Assembly (NCBI RefSeq): GCF_004361695.1
Contig: NZ_SNVW01000004.1
Location: 339,705-403,704 of the forward strand
DNA from: Curtobacterium flaccumfaciens
Lineage (GTDB): Bacteria > Actinomycetota > Actinomycetes > Actinomycetales > Microbacteriaceae
DNA length: 64,000 bases
Reading direction: 5' to 3'
Of this stretch, positions 45,428-54,473 are shown piece by piece. The notes below the pieces were generated by a model. It ran no database searches and was not told where the DNA came from. It worked only from the letters and a program-made list of their open reading frames with translations. Position 1 is the first letter of the stretch; each line of letters begins with the position of its first letter. A program made the position numbers and the translations under genes.

Positions 45428-46660
45428 TCACGCCCGCGCCCACCCGCCGGACGTCTGCGCGACGAGTCCCTGGAGCTGTGCGAGGGCGAGGGCGTCGGCG
45501 ACCTCGGCGAGCGACATCCCGGACCGGACGGCGACGTCGTGGTCGCTCATCGCCCGCCGTCCGAGTGCGTCGAGCACGCGGAGGACCTCGGGGTCGTGCC
45601 GCGCGCCGACCAGCGGCTCGTCGACGACTGCGCCACCGGCACCGAGTCCGCCGGCCAGCACCGCGTCGGCCGGGTCCCGCGGGTGGACGACGAGTTGCGC
45701 GCGGCCCTGCGCGACCAGTCGGTGGCACCCGACCGACGCCGACGAGGAGAACGCCCCGGGCACCGCGAACACCGGGCGTCCGAGCTGCCCCGCGTGGTGC
45801 GCGGTGTTGAGCGCGCCGGAGCGGGCTCCGGCCTCGACGACCACGGTGGCGTCCGCGAGTGCCGCGATCAGCCGGTTCCTGGCGAGGAACCGCCACCGCG
45901 TCGGCCGCGTGCCGGGCGGCGACTCGGCGAGCAGCGCACCCTGCCGCGCGACGTTCCGCAGCAGGTCGACGTTGCCGGCGGGGTACAGCTGGTCGATGCC
46001 CCCGGCGAGCACCGCGATCGTCGGAGCACCCGCGGCGATGGCCACCCGGTGCGCCACCGCGTCGATCCCGTAGGCGCCGCCGCTGACGATCGCGCAGCCG
46101 GCGTCTGCCCCCACGGAGCTGATCTCGGCGGCGGCTTCGGCACCGGCGACGGTGTTCGCCCGGGAGCCGACGACGGCGAGCGACGGCAGCGCCTCGGAGG
46201 CCGCGGCCCGTGTCCAGAGGACGATCGGGGCGTGCGGACCGAGGTCGTCGACCCGGTCGGGCCACCCGTCCGCACCCGGGACGAGCAGTCGCGCACCCAC
46301 GCTCCGCGCCGCCGCGAGCACGTCCCCGACGTCCGATCGTCCGAGCCGCGGGCGCCAGCGGTCGAGTGCGGCGCGCACGACGGGCCGGAACTCGTCCGGG
46401 GCCTCCGAGCCCGCGACCCCGGCCTCGGCGCAGGCCGCGACCATCGCGTCCGGGCCGTCCTCGTCGACCACCCGCAGCACGAGCCCGAGCGCCCGCTCCG
46501 CGCCGAGCACCGTCACGAGCTCCCCCGCCACGGCATCGCCCGGTTCGGCGATCGACGACCACGCCACCCGCGATGCCGCCTGCACGAGGTCGACCTCCGA
46601 CCCGATCGACCCGAGCGCCGTCCGCAGGGCACCGAGGAGATCGCCGCCACGGCCGGTCAC
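45428..46660 (-). CDS. dprA: DNA-processing protein DprA
   Basis: DprA loads RecA on incoming single-stranded DNA during transformation. The 410 residues have a Rossmann core with VVGSRANTVAGAEAA, IVSGGAYGIDAVAH, LAGGIDQLYPAGN, and FLARNRLIAALADATVVVEA. The C-terminal winged helix follows (HDVAVRSGMSLAEVADAL). The GTG start overlaps the comM stop (GTGA). The upstream open frame is a read through comM and is not coding. Confidence 0.94.
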   Translation of the reverse strand: MTGRGGDLLGALRTALGSIGSEVDLVQAASRVAWSSIAEPGDAVAGELVTVLGAERALGLVLRVVDEDGPDAMVAACAEAGVAGSEAPDEFRPVVRAALDRWRPRLGRSDVGDVLAAARSVGARLLVPGADGWPDRVDDLGPHAPIVLWTRAAASEALPSLAVVGSRANTVAGAEAAAEISSVGADAGCAIVSGGAYGIDAVAHRVAIAAGAPTIAVLAGGIDQLYPAGNVDLLRNVARQGALLAESPPGTRPTRWRFLARNRLIAALADATVVVEAGARSGALNTAHHAGQLGRPVFAVPGAFSSSASVGCHRLVAQGRAQLVVHPRDPADAVLAGGLGAGGAVVDEPLVGARHDPEVLRVLDALGRRAMSDHDVAVRSGMSLAEVADALALAQLQGLVAQTSGGWARA

Positions 46661-48177
46661 AGTGCGCCCCGGAGCGCGAGTGCTTCCCTGACGTGCCGGT
46701 CGCCGGGCCGTTCCGCGCCCTGCAGGTCGGCCAGGGTCCACGCCAAGCGCATCGCCCGGTCCCACCCGCGCATCGTCAACGCACCGTGGTCGAGCGCTGA
46801 GTCGAGGGCCGTCGTCGCGCCGGGTTCAGCGCGCCCGGCACCGCGGAGCCAGGACCCGGCGACCTCGGCGTTCCGTGACCAGCCGGTCCCCCGCAGTCGT
46901 TCCCGCATCCGGGCGCGTGCGTCCTCGACGACCCGACGGGCCTCTGCGGTCGTCGGGGTCGAGCCATCCGAGCTCCGGATGTGCCCGGTCGTGACCCGCG
47001 GGACCCGCACACGGATGTCCATGCGGTCGAGCAGCGGACCGGAGATCCGCCCGAGGTACCGCCGCACCGTGGCCGCGGTGCACTCGCAGGGGTGGAGCCG
47101 GTCGCCGGAGTTCCCGCACGGGCACGGGTTCGCGGCGAGGAGCACCTGGCACCGCGCCGGGAACTCGGCGGCTCCGGCAGCGCGGTGCACCGTGATCCGA
47201 CCGGACTCCAGGGGCTGCCGCAACGCGTCGAGCACCGACCGCGGGAACTCCGGCGCCTCGTCGAGGAACAGCACGCCCTGGGTCGCCCGGGACACCGCGC
47301 CCGGTCGGATGACACCGGTGCCGCCGCCGACGAGCGCGATGGTGGACGCCGAGTGGTGCGGTGCTTCCCACGGGGGCCGCGTGGTCCAGGACGCCGCGCC
47401 GTGCCCGGCGATCGACCGGACCGTCGCGACCTCGAGCGCGGCGTCCTCGTCGAGGTCGGGCAGCAGCCCGGGCAGCCGCTCGGCCAGCATGGTCTTGCCG
47501 GCCCCCGGCGGCCCGAGGAGCAGCGCGTGGTGACCACCCGCCGCCGCGGCGATCACCGCGCGCACGCCGATCGGGTTGCCGACGACGTCCGCGAGCTCGG
47601 CGACCGGACGGCGTTCCGGCGGTGCGGCGATCGGCAGGACGGCGTCCACCTCGATGCCGGGCAGGAGCGCACCGGCGTCGATGGCCGCGGCGCGCAGGGA
47701 GTCGACCCCGGTCAAGGTGACGCCCCCGACGACGCGTGCCTCGGCGAGGTTCCCGACCGGCAACACCACTCGTTCGGCGCCGGCGTCGCGCGCTGCGACC
47801 ACCATCGGGATGACCCCGGCGACCGGTCGGACCCGCCCGTCCAGCCCGAGTTCACCGATGTACACGATCCGCTCGGAGACGTTCGGCGCCACGTCCGCTC
47901 CGGCCAGGACGGCCATCGCGATGGCCAGGTCGAACCCCGACCCCCGCTTCGGGATCGCCGCCGGCGTCAGGTTCACGGTGATGCGCCGCGCCGGCAGCGG
48001 ACACCCGGCGTTCGCCGCGGCAGCCCGGACCCGTTCGCGGGCTTCACCGAGCGAGGTGTCCGGCAGCCCGATGATGCTGAACGCCGGGAGCTGGCTCGTG
48101 AGGTGCGCCTCGACCTCGATGCGCCGACCGGAGACCCCCACCAGCGCGACGGCTGCGGCCCGTCCGATGCCGGTCAC
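46657..48177 (-). CDS. comM: Mg-chelatase-like AAA ATPase ComM (YifB)
   Basis: ComM is a hexameric helicase that promotes branch migration during transformation. The 506-residue length is standard. The N-terminal Lon-like domain (VEAHLTSQLPAFSIIGLPDT) precedes the AAA module with Walker A GPPGAGKTML, Walker B VLFLDEAPEF and the C-terminal Mg-chelatase lid. A CPCGNSGD cysteine pair is also present. The GTG start overlaps the yraN stop (GTGA). Confidence 0.95.
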   Translation of the reverse strand: MTGIGRAAAVALVGVSGRRIEVEAHLTSQLPAFSIIGLPDTSLGEARERVRAAAANAGCPLPARRITVNLTPAAIPKRGSGFDLAIAMAVLAGADVAPNVSERIVYIGELGLDGRVRPVAGVIPMVVAARDAGAERVVLPVGNLAEARVVGGVTLTGVDSLRAAAIDAGALLPGIEVDAVLPIAAPPERRPVAELADVVGNPIGVRAVIAAAAGGHHALLLGPPGAGKTMLAERLPGLLPDLDEDAALEVATVRSIAGHGAASWTTRPPWEAPHHSASTIALVGGGTGVIRPGAVSRATQGVLFLDEAPEFPRSVLDALRQPLESGRITVHRAAGAAEFPARCQVLLAANPCPCGNSGDRLHPCECTAATVRRYLGRISGPLLDRMDIRVRVPRVTTGHIRSSDGSTPTTAEARRVVEDARARMRERLRGTGWSRNAEVAGSWLRGAGRAEPGATTALDSALDHGALTMRGWDRAMRLAWTLADLQGAERPGDRHVREALALRGAL

Positions 48178-48542
48178 CGGACGCCCTCGAGGTGTTCGAC
48201 CACGACCCGGTCCCCGTCGACGTGCACCGCGACGGCATCGATCCGGACGGCGCGCGCCGAGACCTCGGGGTGATCGTCGAACCACGCCGGCACGAGCCGT
48301 CGCAGCCGGGACATCTTCGATGCGGTGATCGCTTCGAACGGGTGCCCGGTCGAGATGCCCGAGCGGGTCTTCACCTCGATGAACACCAGCGTGCACGAGT
48401 GCCACGCGATGATGTCCACCTCTCCCCGGGCACATCGCCAATTGCGTTCGACCAGACGGAATCCGCGCTCCTCCAACCATTCAGCCGCTCGGTCTTCACC
48501 GAACCGTCCGAGACTGCCGTTCCGCAGCGGTGTTTGCTCCAT
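48174..48542 (-). CDS. YraN/UPF0102 family nuclease-like protein
   Basis: A 122-residue protein with the restriction-endonuclease-like fold motif. GRFGEDRAAEWLEERGF, then RCARGEVDIIAW (Asp) and TLVFIEVKTRSG (Glu-x-Lys) are visible. Its exact role is unknown; it always sits near comM and dprA. CGGAGG lies 7 bases ahead of the ATG at 48542. Confidence 0.93.
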   Translation of the reverse strand: MEQTPLRNGSLGRFGEDRAAEWLEERGFRLVERNWRCARGEVDIIAWHSCTLVFIEVKTRSGISTGHPFEAITASKMSRLRRLVPAWFDDHPEVSARAVRIDAVAVHVDGDRVVVEHLEGVR

Positions 48543-48708
48543 GTCGTTGCCTCCGCTGCGAGGTTCGCGCAGCGGGACGAGCGACGGGGCGCAGCGTCGA
48601 GGATTGTGGAGAGTGGCTCCGATATCGGTTTCTGTGGAGGAGGGAGCAGCGCGCGCAAAGGAGACGGAGCCGCGCACGCAAAGCAGACGAAGGAGCGGCA
48701 CAAAGCAG

Positions 48709-48740
48709 AGGACCCGGACGACCGAAGTCGTCCGGGTCCT
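48709..48740 (-). terminator. lsr2 terminator
   Basis: Perfect 15-bp stem AGGACCCGGACGACC-GA-AGTCGTCCGGGTCCT-like, just past the lsr2 stop codon on the minus strand. It is followed by CTGCTTTGTG. Strong hairpin with a weak T-tract. Confidence 0.75.
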
Positions 48741-48752
48741 CCAGCACCGCAC

Positions 48753-49106
48753 TCAGTGCGCGGCTGCGTACGCTTCCTGCACCTGCGTGGAGATGCGGCC
48801 ACGGGTCGAGACCTCGTACCCGTTCTCCTTCGCCCACTCGCGGATCTTGCCGAGTTCCTCGGAGTTGCCGCGCTTCGGGGCCGACTTCGGCGCCGAAGCA
48901 CCGCCGGAGGAACGGCGGCCGGAGACCTTGCGCGCCGCGGCGACGTAGTCGGAGATCGCTTCGCGGAACTTGTCGACGTTGTCGTCCGTCAGGTCGATCT
49001 CGTAGGACGAGCCGTCGAACGCGAATTCGACCGTGCGGCCTTCACCGGGGGTGATGGGCGAATCGTCGAGGTCGTCGACGAGCTGAACGGTGACCTTCTG
49101 TGCCAT
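48753..49106 (-). CDS. lsr2: Lsr2 nucleoid-associated protein
   Basis: Lsr2 is the actinobacterial H-NS analogue that binds AT-rich DNA and silences foreign genes. The 117 residues begin MAQKVTVQLVDDLDDSP. The dimerisation domain (~1-60) is followed by a Ser/Lys/Ala linker and the DNA-binding domain with the RGR minor-groove clamp (STRGRISTQV). AGGAGT lies 6 bases ahead of the ATG at 49106. Its upstream DNA (49107-49212) is AT-richer than elsewhere, which would suit self-binding. Confidence 0.96.
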   Translation of the reverse strand: MAQKVTVQLVDDLDDSPITPGEGRTVEFAFDGSSYEIDLTDDNVDKFREAISDYVAAARKVSGRRSSGGASAPKSAPKRGNSEELGKIREWAKENGYEVSTRGRISTQVQEAYAAAH

Positions 49107-49212
49107 GGCGTACTCCTGGGTCGGGGACGGAAATCCCCACCACATTAGCGCGACAATGCATTCCGGGTCACCGATCCTCGGCGATTCCCCGTGATTGCAT
49201 TAGAAGTGAAGA
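49107..49212 (-). promoter_or_regulatory. lsr2 promoter region (AT-richer)
   Basis: Minus strand GTGACC-N18-TAATGT is a possible -35/-10 pair, and the region has several TGCAAT/TGCATT steps. It could be an autoregulatory Lsr2 site. Inference from base composition only. Confidence 0.35.
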
Positions 49213-49536
49213 TCACTCGTCGAGTGCGAGTTCCTTCGGCAGCTCGAGTTCACGAGAGGTGAGTTCCTCGACGTTCACGTCCTTGAACGTGAGCACACGC
49301 ACGGATTTCACGAATCGATCGGAACGGTAGACGTCCCAGACCCACACGTCGTTCATCGTCAATTCGAAGTAGAAATCGTGCTCGGTGTCCCGGCGGGCGA
49401 GTTCCACCTCGTTGGCCAGGTAGAAACGCCGCTCGGTCTCGACCACGTACCGGAACTGCGACACGACGTCGCGGTACTCGCGGTACAGGGCAAGTTCGAC
49501 CTCGCGGTCGTAGTCGTCGAATTCGTCGTCATCCAT
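49213..49536 (-). CDS. DUF2469 family protein
   Basis: A 107-residue acidic protein conserved across actinobacteria next to rnhB. The signature EVELALYREYRDVVSQFRYV followed by VETERRFYLANEVE is clear. The function is unknown. The ATG at 49536 is chosen to match the family N-terminus (MDDDEFDDYDRE). Confidence 0.93.
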   Translation of the reverse strand: MDDDEFDDYDREVELALYREYRDVVSQFRYVVETERRFYLANEVELARRDTEHDFYFELTMNDVWVWDVYRSDRFVKSVRVLTFKDVNVEELTSRELELPKELALDE

Positions 49537-49555
49537 CGCGCCCACAGTCTACGGC

Positions 49556-49775
49556 GACACGGGCACCCGCGGCACAACCCCCGCGCACACCCGCACCTGC
49601 CCGGCGCGCACCCGCACATGCGCACCCGCGCACCCGCGCAGCCGCGCGCACCCGCGCACCCGCGCACCCGCGCACCCGCGCAGCCGCGCGCACCCGCGCA
49701 CCCGCGCACCCGCACCCGCACCCGCGCCAGCACGCGCGCACCCGCGCCCGCGCCGAACGACCCCGCCCCGCTCAG
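49556..49775. repeat. CGCACC-type microsatellite between rnhB and DUF2469
   Basis: About 200 bases made of CGCACCCGCGCACC-like hexamer units (GCGCACCCGCGCAGCCGCGC and variants). It would read as repeated Ala/Gly/Cys/Arg in one minus-strand frame, but no real protein is likely. The Ala-rich end of rnhB borders it. Confidence 0.85.
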
Positions 49776-50479
49776 CCCGCGAGCGCGTCCAACTCGGCGA
49801 ACCCGTCCAGCGCGACGCTCGACGCCTGGTGCAGCCAGCTCTTCCGGTGCAGCGCGTGCGCTCCCACCGACCGGATCGCGTCGTAGTGCGCCGTCGACCC
49901 GTAGCCCTTGTTCGACGCCCAGGCGTAGTGCGGGGCCTCGTCGTGCGCCGCCGTCATCAGGGCGTCGCGCGTGACCTTGGCGACGACCGAGGCGGCAGCG
50001 ACGGAGGCGCAGTCCCGGTCGGCCTTGACGCGCACGACGACCTCGAGCGGATCGGACAGCGTCCGCAGGGCGAGCGGAACGGCGGGGGTGAGCCAGTCGA
50101 ACGAACCGTCGAGCACGACCACGGCGCCCTCGAGCGACAGTCCCTCGTCGACGAGGGTGTGGAGCGCCGCGGCACCCGCCTGCCCGAGCGCCGGCATGAT
50201 GCCCTGCTCGTCGACGACGGAGGCGGACGCCATGCCCACCGCGGTCCGGGTCCACCGACGCACGACCGGGTCGAGTGCTTCGCGCCGCTGCGCGGTGAGC
50301 AGCTTCGAGTCGGCCAGCCCCTGCGGTACCCGGCCGATGTCGATCGTCACCGCGGCCACACCGACCGCGACCGGGCCGGCGATCGCGCCACGGCCGACCT
50401 CGTCCATGCCGATCACGGTCAGACGCCCCTCGCCGAGGAGCTTCTTCTCGAGCCGGAGCGACGGCCGGACCGCGGTCAC
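49772..50479 (-). CDS. rnhB: Ribonuclease HII
   Basis: RNase HII removes ribonucleotides from DNA. The 235 residues contain the catalytic GMDEVGRGAIAGPV (Asp, Glu), DGSFDWL (Asp) and KADRDCASVAAASVVAK (Asp). The GTG start overlaps the lepB stop (GTGA), so the genes are coupled. The C-terminus ends in the Ala/Leu-rich DELDALAG-like tail. Confidence 0.95.
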   Translation of the reverse strand: MTAVRPSLRLEKKLLGEGRLTVIGMDEVGRGAIAGPVAVGVAAVTIDIGRVPQGLADSKLLTAQRREALDPVVRRWTRTAVGMASASVVDEQGIMPALGQAGAAALHTLVDEGLSLEGAVVVLDGSFDWLTPAVPLALRTLSDPLEVVVRVKADRDCASVAAASVVAKVTRDALMTAAHDEAPHYAWASNKGYGSTAHYDAIRSVGAHALHRKSWLHQASSVALDGFAELDALAG

Positions 50480-51219
50480 TGGTCCTTCTCCTCCACGCCG
50501 GCGAAGACCTCGGGGTGGTCGTCGAGCCAGGTCCACCGGCTCGACGGCCAGGAGATCACGAACGCCCGACCGGTGACGTCGGACAGCGGGACGAAGCCCT
50601 TCGACGGGGTGTCGCCGTTGTACCGGGAGTCCTTCGAGTCGTTCCGGTTGTCCCCCATCACCCAGATGGTGCCCTTCGGCACGGTGACGGAGAAGTCGGT
50701 CGCCGACGCGGGGGCACCGGCGGGCAGCTTGAGGTACGGCTCCTTGATCGGGACGCCGTTGACGGACATCTGTCCGAGGTCGTTGCAGCAGGACACCTTG
50801 TCGCCGGGCAACCCGATGACGCGCTTGATGAGGTGGTCGTCGCTGTCGCCGGTGCCGAGACCGACCTGGGTGAGGAGCCAGTCGATGGCCTTCGCCGGCT
50901 GGGTGTCGGGCGTCACGCTCGGCACCTCGGAGCCGGTGAGCCACCCGCCCGGGTCCTTGAACACCACGACGTCGCCGCGCTTCAGCGACACCACGTTCGG
51001 GACGAGTTCGTTGACGATCACGCGGTCGTTGATCTGCAGCGTGTTCTCCATCGACGCCGACGGGATGTAGAACGAGCGGATCAGGAACGTCTTGACGAGG
51101 AACGAGACGAGGAGGGCCGCGAGGAAGATGATGACGAGGTCGCGGATGAAGGTGAGGACACCGTTGCGCCGCTTCTCGATCCGGGGCCGCTGCCCGGTTT
51201 CGTCAGTCGTGTCCGTCAT
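50476..51219 (-). CDS. lepB: Signal peptidase I
   Basis: Membrane Ser/Lys protease that removes signal peptides. The 247 residues have one N-terminal helix (VIIFLAALLVSFLVKTFLI). The nucleophile Ser is in PSASMENTL, the Lys general base is in the LKRGDVVVF box, and GDNRNDSKDSR is present. It lies between rplS and rnhB, the usual order. Confidence 0.95.
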   Translation of the reverse strand: MTDTTDETGQRPRIEKRRNGVLTFIRDLVIIFLAALLVSFLVKTFLIRSFYIPSASMENTLQINDRVIVNELVPNVVSLKRGDVVVFKDPGGWLTGSEVPSVTPDTQPAKAIDWLLTQVGLGTGDSDDHLIKRVIGLPGDKVSCCNDLGQMSVNGVPIKEPYLKLPAGAPASATDFSVTVPKGTIWVMGDNRNDSKDSRYNGDTPSKGFVPLSDVTGRAFVISWPSSRWTWLDDHPEVFAGVEEKDQ

Positions 51220-51312
51220 TTCCGCTCTCGTTCACACACCACAAACCCTCGAGGAGCCGCCACGACCCCGCGAGACCCGTGAAGGGTCAGCACGAAGGGC
51301 CAGCACGAAGAA

Positions 51313-51352
51313 GGCCCCCCGTCGATGCACAACCGTACATGGACGAGGGGCC
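51313..51352 (-). terminator. rplS terminator
   Basis: Minus strand GGCCCCTCGTC ... GACGGGGGGCC with an 18-base loop, followed by TTCTTCG. Lies ~40 bases past the rplS stop codon. Confidence 0.7.
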
Positions 51353-51393
51353 GACAGCGCTGTCCGGCTCGCGGACGCTCGCTGTGAAGGCGA

Positions 51394-51750
51394 TCAGTTG
51401 TCGCGCTTCTCCTTGATCTTGCGGCGGGCCGCCTTGCCGCGGAGCTCGCGGAGGTAGTAGAGCTTCGCACGACGGACGTCACCCTTGGTGACGATCTCGA
51501 TGTGGTCGATGATCGGCGAGTGCACCGGGAACCAGCGCTCGACGCCGACCTGGAAGCTCACCTTGCGGACCTTGAAGGTCTCGCCGAGGCCGTGACCCTG
51601 GCGGCCGATGACGACGCCCTGGAACACCTGGACACGCGAGCGCGTGCCTTCGATGATGTTGACGTGCACCTTGATGGTGTCGCCGGGACGGAAGTCCGGG
51701 ACGTCGGTACGCAGCGATGCTGCGTCGACGTGGTCGAGGAGCTGGCTCAT
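51394..51750 (-). CDS. rplS: 50S ribosomal protein L19
   Basis: L19 at 118 residues, starting [20 protein letters not shown]. Family motifs [29 protein letters not shown], and the basic end [17 protein letters not shown] are present. In most relatives it directly follows trmD; here map on the other strand lies between them. Confidence 0.97.
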   Translation of the reverse strand: MSQLLDHVDAASLRTDVPDFRPGDTIKVHVNIIEGTRSRVQVFQGVVIGRQGHGLGETFKVRKVSFQVGVERWFPVHSPIIDHIEIVTKGDVRRAKLYYLRELRGKAARRKIKEKRDN

Positions 51751-51914
51751 GTTTGGGTCACTCTCTGCGGACGCACACGGGTCGCCGCGGATCGATTTCG
51801 GTAAGTGGTGGTGTGCCCGGTGTCGGCGACTCCCCCGTGGCAGAGTCCAGCCAGGGCACAGCTCCCCATCTTGCCACAGACGACCGCCGGCGCAAAACAC
51901 GCGAGGATGGACGC

Positions 51915-52697
51915 ATGATCGAACTCCGCACCCCCGCCGAGCTGGACGGCCTGCGTGTCGCCGGCCGGTTCGTGGCCGACGTCCTCGACGAGCTGCTCGA
52001 CACCGTCGACGTCGGAGTGAACCTCCTCGACCTCGACCGGGTCGCCGCACGGATGATCGCCGACCGGGGCGCCGAGAGCTGCTACGTCGACTACCACCCG
52101 TCCTTCGGCAAGTCGCCGTTCGGCAAGAACCTCTGCACCTCGGTGAACGACGCGGCGCTGCACGGGCTGCCGCACGACTACACGCTCGTGGACGGCGACC
52201 TCGTCAGTCTCGACTTCGCCGCGAGCGTCGACGGCTGGGTCGCCGACTCCGCCGTCTCGGTGCAGTTGGGGACGCCCCGTGACGAGGACCAGGCACTCAT
52301 CGACACCGTGGAGCGCGCGCTCGTCGCGGGCATCGCGCAGTTCCGGCCGGGCAACAAGCTCGGGGACGTCTCGTACGCGATCGGGCGGGTGGCGCACGAC
52401 GGCGGGTACGACGTGAACCTGCAGTTCGGCGGTCACGGCGTCGGGCACACGATGCACGGCGATCCGCACGTGCCGAACGACGGTCGTCCGGGCCGCGGGC
52501 TCAAGCTGCGGCCGGGGCTCGTGGTCGCCATCGAGCCGTGGCTCATGCAGGGCACCGACGAGCTCTACCAGGACGCGGACGGCTGGACGCTCAGGAGCGT
52601 GGACGGCTCACGTGCCGCCCACGTCGAGCACACGGTCGCGGTGACCGAGACCGGTCCCGAGGTGCTCACCCTCCGTCGCGCCCAGCGCGACCAGTAG
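51915..52697 (+). CDS. map: Methionine aminopeptidase, type I
   Basis: Removes N-terminal Met from new proteins using two metal ions. The 260 residues show metal ligands Asp (VSLDFAAS), Asp (GWVADSAV), His ([11 protein letters not shown]), and Glu (VAIEPW; AHVEHTV). The substrate His lies in [10 protein letters not shown]. The ATG at 51915 has GAGGATGG upstream. It is inserted in opposite orientation between trmD and rplS. Confidence 0.95.
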   Translation: MIELRTPAELDGLRVAGRFVADVLDELLDTVDVGVNLLDLDRVAARMIADRGAESCYVDYHPSFGKSPFGKNLCTSVNDAALHGLPHDYTLVDGDLVSLDFAASVDGWVADSAVSVQLGTPRDEDQALIDTVERALVAGIAQFRPGNKLGDVSYAIGRVAHDGGYDVNLQFGGHGVGHTMHGDPHVPNDGRPGRGLKLRPGLVVAIEPWLMQGTDELYQDADGWTLRSVDGSRAAHVEHTVAVTETGPEVLTLRRAQRDQ

Positions 52698-52742
52698 CGG
52701 GCCAGGAGGCGCGGTGCCAGCCCGCACCGCGCCTCCAGTCCG
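52698..52742. terminator. Palindromic hairpin, GGAGGC family, after map
   Basis: CGGGCCAGGAGGCGCGGTGC ... GCACCGCGCCTCCAGTCCG starting at the base after the map stop codon. One arm has a small mismatch (CCAGGAGGC versus GCCTCCAGT). Confidence 0.7.
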
Positions 52743-52809
52743 TTGCACGTCGCCACCACCCCGTCACCGCGACGGATCCCGTGGGTCGCGCCGCGACAGG
52801 ACCGCCGAA

Positions 52810-52848
52810 GCGACAGATGGCCGCGGATCTTCCGCGGCCATCTGTCGC
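52810..52848. terminator. Perfect 18-bp hairpin between convergent map and trmD
   Basis: GCGACAGATGGCCGCGGA and TCCGCGGCCATCTGTCGC around a TCT loop, followed by TTTCG on the plus strand. Likely bidirectional terminator. Confidence 0.8.
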
Positions 52849-52924
52849 TTTCGCGAACCGGGCGGACAGGCGCGACCAGCAGACGAGCGCGACCGGTAGA
52901 CGGTCGCGACGCGCGCGCCGCGCG

Positions 52925-53614
52925 CTACGCGTCGGGCAGCAGGTCCGGACGGACGCGCCGCGTCCGCTCCATCTGCTGCTCGTGCCGCCAGGCACCGACA
53001 CGCGCGTGGTGCCCGCTCAGCAGCACGTCCGGCACGTCGAGGCCACGCCACGACGCCGGCTTCGTGTACGAGGGGTACTCGAGGAGACCGTCCTCGTGCG
53101 ACTCCTCGACGAGGGACTCGGGGTTGCCGACGACCCCGGGGACCAACCGCCCGACGGCCTCGATCATCGCCATCGCGGCGACCTCGCCACCGTTCAGCAC
53201 GTAGTCGCCCAGCGAGAGCTCGACGACGGAGCAGCGTGACGCGGCCCACTCGAACACCCGGGCGTCGATGCCCTCGTACCGCCCGCAGGCGAAGACGAGG
53301 TGCGGCTCGAACGCCAGCGACCGCGCGGTCGACTGCCGGAACGGGGTGCCGGCCGGCGTCGGCACGACCAGGGTCGAGGAACCGTCGGGTCGCAGGATGG
53401 ACTCGAGCGCGAGCGCCCACGGCTCGGGCTTCATGACCATGCCCGCTCCCCCGCCGTACGGGGTGTCGTCGACGGTGCGGTGCCGGTCCGTCGTCCACGA
53501 GCGGAGGTCGTGCACGTGCACGTCGAGCAGGCCGTCCTGCCGGGCCTTGCCGAGCAGGGACACGTCCAGCACCGAGAAGAACTCGGGGAAGATCGTGACG
53601 ATGTCGATGCGCAC
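52925..53614 (-). CDS. trmD: tRNA (guanine37-N1)-methyltransferase
   Basis: Makes m1G37 in tRNA, which prevents frameshifts. The 229 residues begin [13 protein letters not shown]. The SPOUT knot motif is [20 protein letters not shown] and [27 protein letters not shown] is also typical. It follows rimM by 5 bases. Confidence 0.96.
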   Translation of the reverse strand: MRIDIVTIFPEFFSVLDVSLLGKARQDGLLDVHVHDLRSWTTDRHRTVDDTPYGGGAGMVMKPEPWALALESILRPDGSSTLVVPTPAGTPFRQSTARSLAFEPHLVFACGRYEGIDARVFEWAASRCSVVELSLGDYVLNGGEVAAMAMIEAVGRLVPGVVGNPESLVEESHEDGLLEYPSYTKPASWRGLDVPDVLLSGHHARVGAWRHEQQMERTRRVRPDLLPDA

Positions 53615-53619
53615 GCGGG

Positions 53620-54261
53620 TCAGTCCTCGTCGGGCGACGAGACCGGGGGCGTGACCGGGGGCGTGGCCGGCGGTGTGACCGTCTCCGGACGCGAGGTGTC
53701 CTCGGGCTCTTCGAAGAGGCCCGTCGGCGGCGTCACCGTGACGGTGCCCGCCGCGATGTCGACCGCGGGCACGATCGCCGAGACGAACGGCACGAGGACC
53801 TCGCCGCGGGACGGGGTGTCGATCGCGAGCAGGTCCTGCGCGGGCAGGTGGTCGACCCGCGCGACGGTGCCGACCTCGACGCCGTCGCGGAGGACGCGGA
53901 GCCCGACCAGCTGGTGGTCGTACCAGGCGTCGTCCTCGCCGGTCTCGGCGTCGGCGTCCTGTTCGACCCAGAGGATGATGCGCGCGAGGGACTCAGCCGC
54001 GGTGCGGTCGTCGATCCCGGCGAAGAACGCGACGGGGTGACCGTTGTACCAGCGGAGTTCGTCCAGCTCGAGGGTCTTGCCCGACCACGGTGAGTCGTCG
54101 GGGACCTGGAGCGTGAAGGTGGCGCCCGGGCTGAACCGACGATCCGGGTCGTCGGTGTAGAGCTCGAGCTTGATGCCGCCCTTGAGCCCGTGCGCCTTCG
54201 TGATGCGACCCACCCGGAGCTGGGTCGTCTCCCTAGGAATCGGTGTCGACCACGTCGACAC
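53620..54261 (-). CDS. rimM: Ribosome maturation factor RimM
   Basis: 16S processing factor binding S19. The core ([20 protein letters not shown], then YTDDPDRRF, and a PRC-barrel with DHQLVGLRV and [14 protein letters not shown]) is complete. The C-terminus carries an extra ~35-residue Pro/Thr tail ([11 protein letters not shown]). The start is uncertain: the GTG at 54261 overlaps khpA by 29 bases, and no better start with a ribosome binding site lies before LRVGR. Confidence 0.92.
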   Translation of the reverse strand: MSTWSTPIPRETTQLRVGRITKAHGLKGGIKLELYTDDPDRRFSPGATFTLQVPDDSPWSGKTLELDELRWYNGHPVAFFAGIDDRTAAESLARIILWVEQDADAETGEDDAWYDHQLVGLRVLRDGVEVGTVARVDHLPAQDLLAIDTPSRGEVLVPFVSAIVPAVDIAAGTVTVTPPTGLFEEPEDTSRPETVTPPATPPVTPPVSSPDED

Positions 54262-54469
54262 GCACCCGCTTGCCGTCGGCCAGAGCCGAGACGAGGGTGC
54301 GCAGCGCCTTTGCGGTCCGTCCGGCGCGACCGATCACGCGGCCGAGGTCCTCGGGGTGCACGCGCACCTCGAGGACCTCGCCGCGTGGGGAGGTGGAGCT
54401 GGCGACGCGCACGTCGTCAGGGTGATCGACGATCCCCTTGACGAGGTGCGTCAGCGCGGAAGCGAGCAA
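54233..54469 (-). CDS. khpA: KH-domain RNA-binding protein (KhpA-like)
   Basis: A 78-residue protein with a single KH domain. The GxxG loop is GRVIGRAGRTAKALR. Found between rpsP and rimM in most Gram-positives. Starts 4 bases after the rpsP stop. Confidence 0.93.
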   Translation of the reverse strand: MLASALTHLVKGIVDHPDDVRVASSTSPRGEVLEVRVHPEDLGRVIGRAGRTAKALRTLVSALADGKRVRVDVVDTDS

Positions 54470-54473
54470 GGAA

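Noticed and set aside
49529..49741. Small Ala/Cys/Gly-rich ORF
   Set aside because: It is only the translation of the CGCACC microsatellite.
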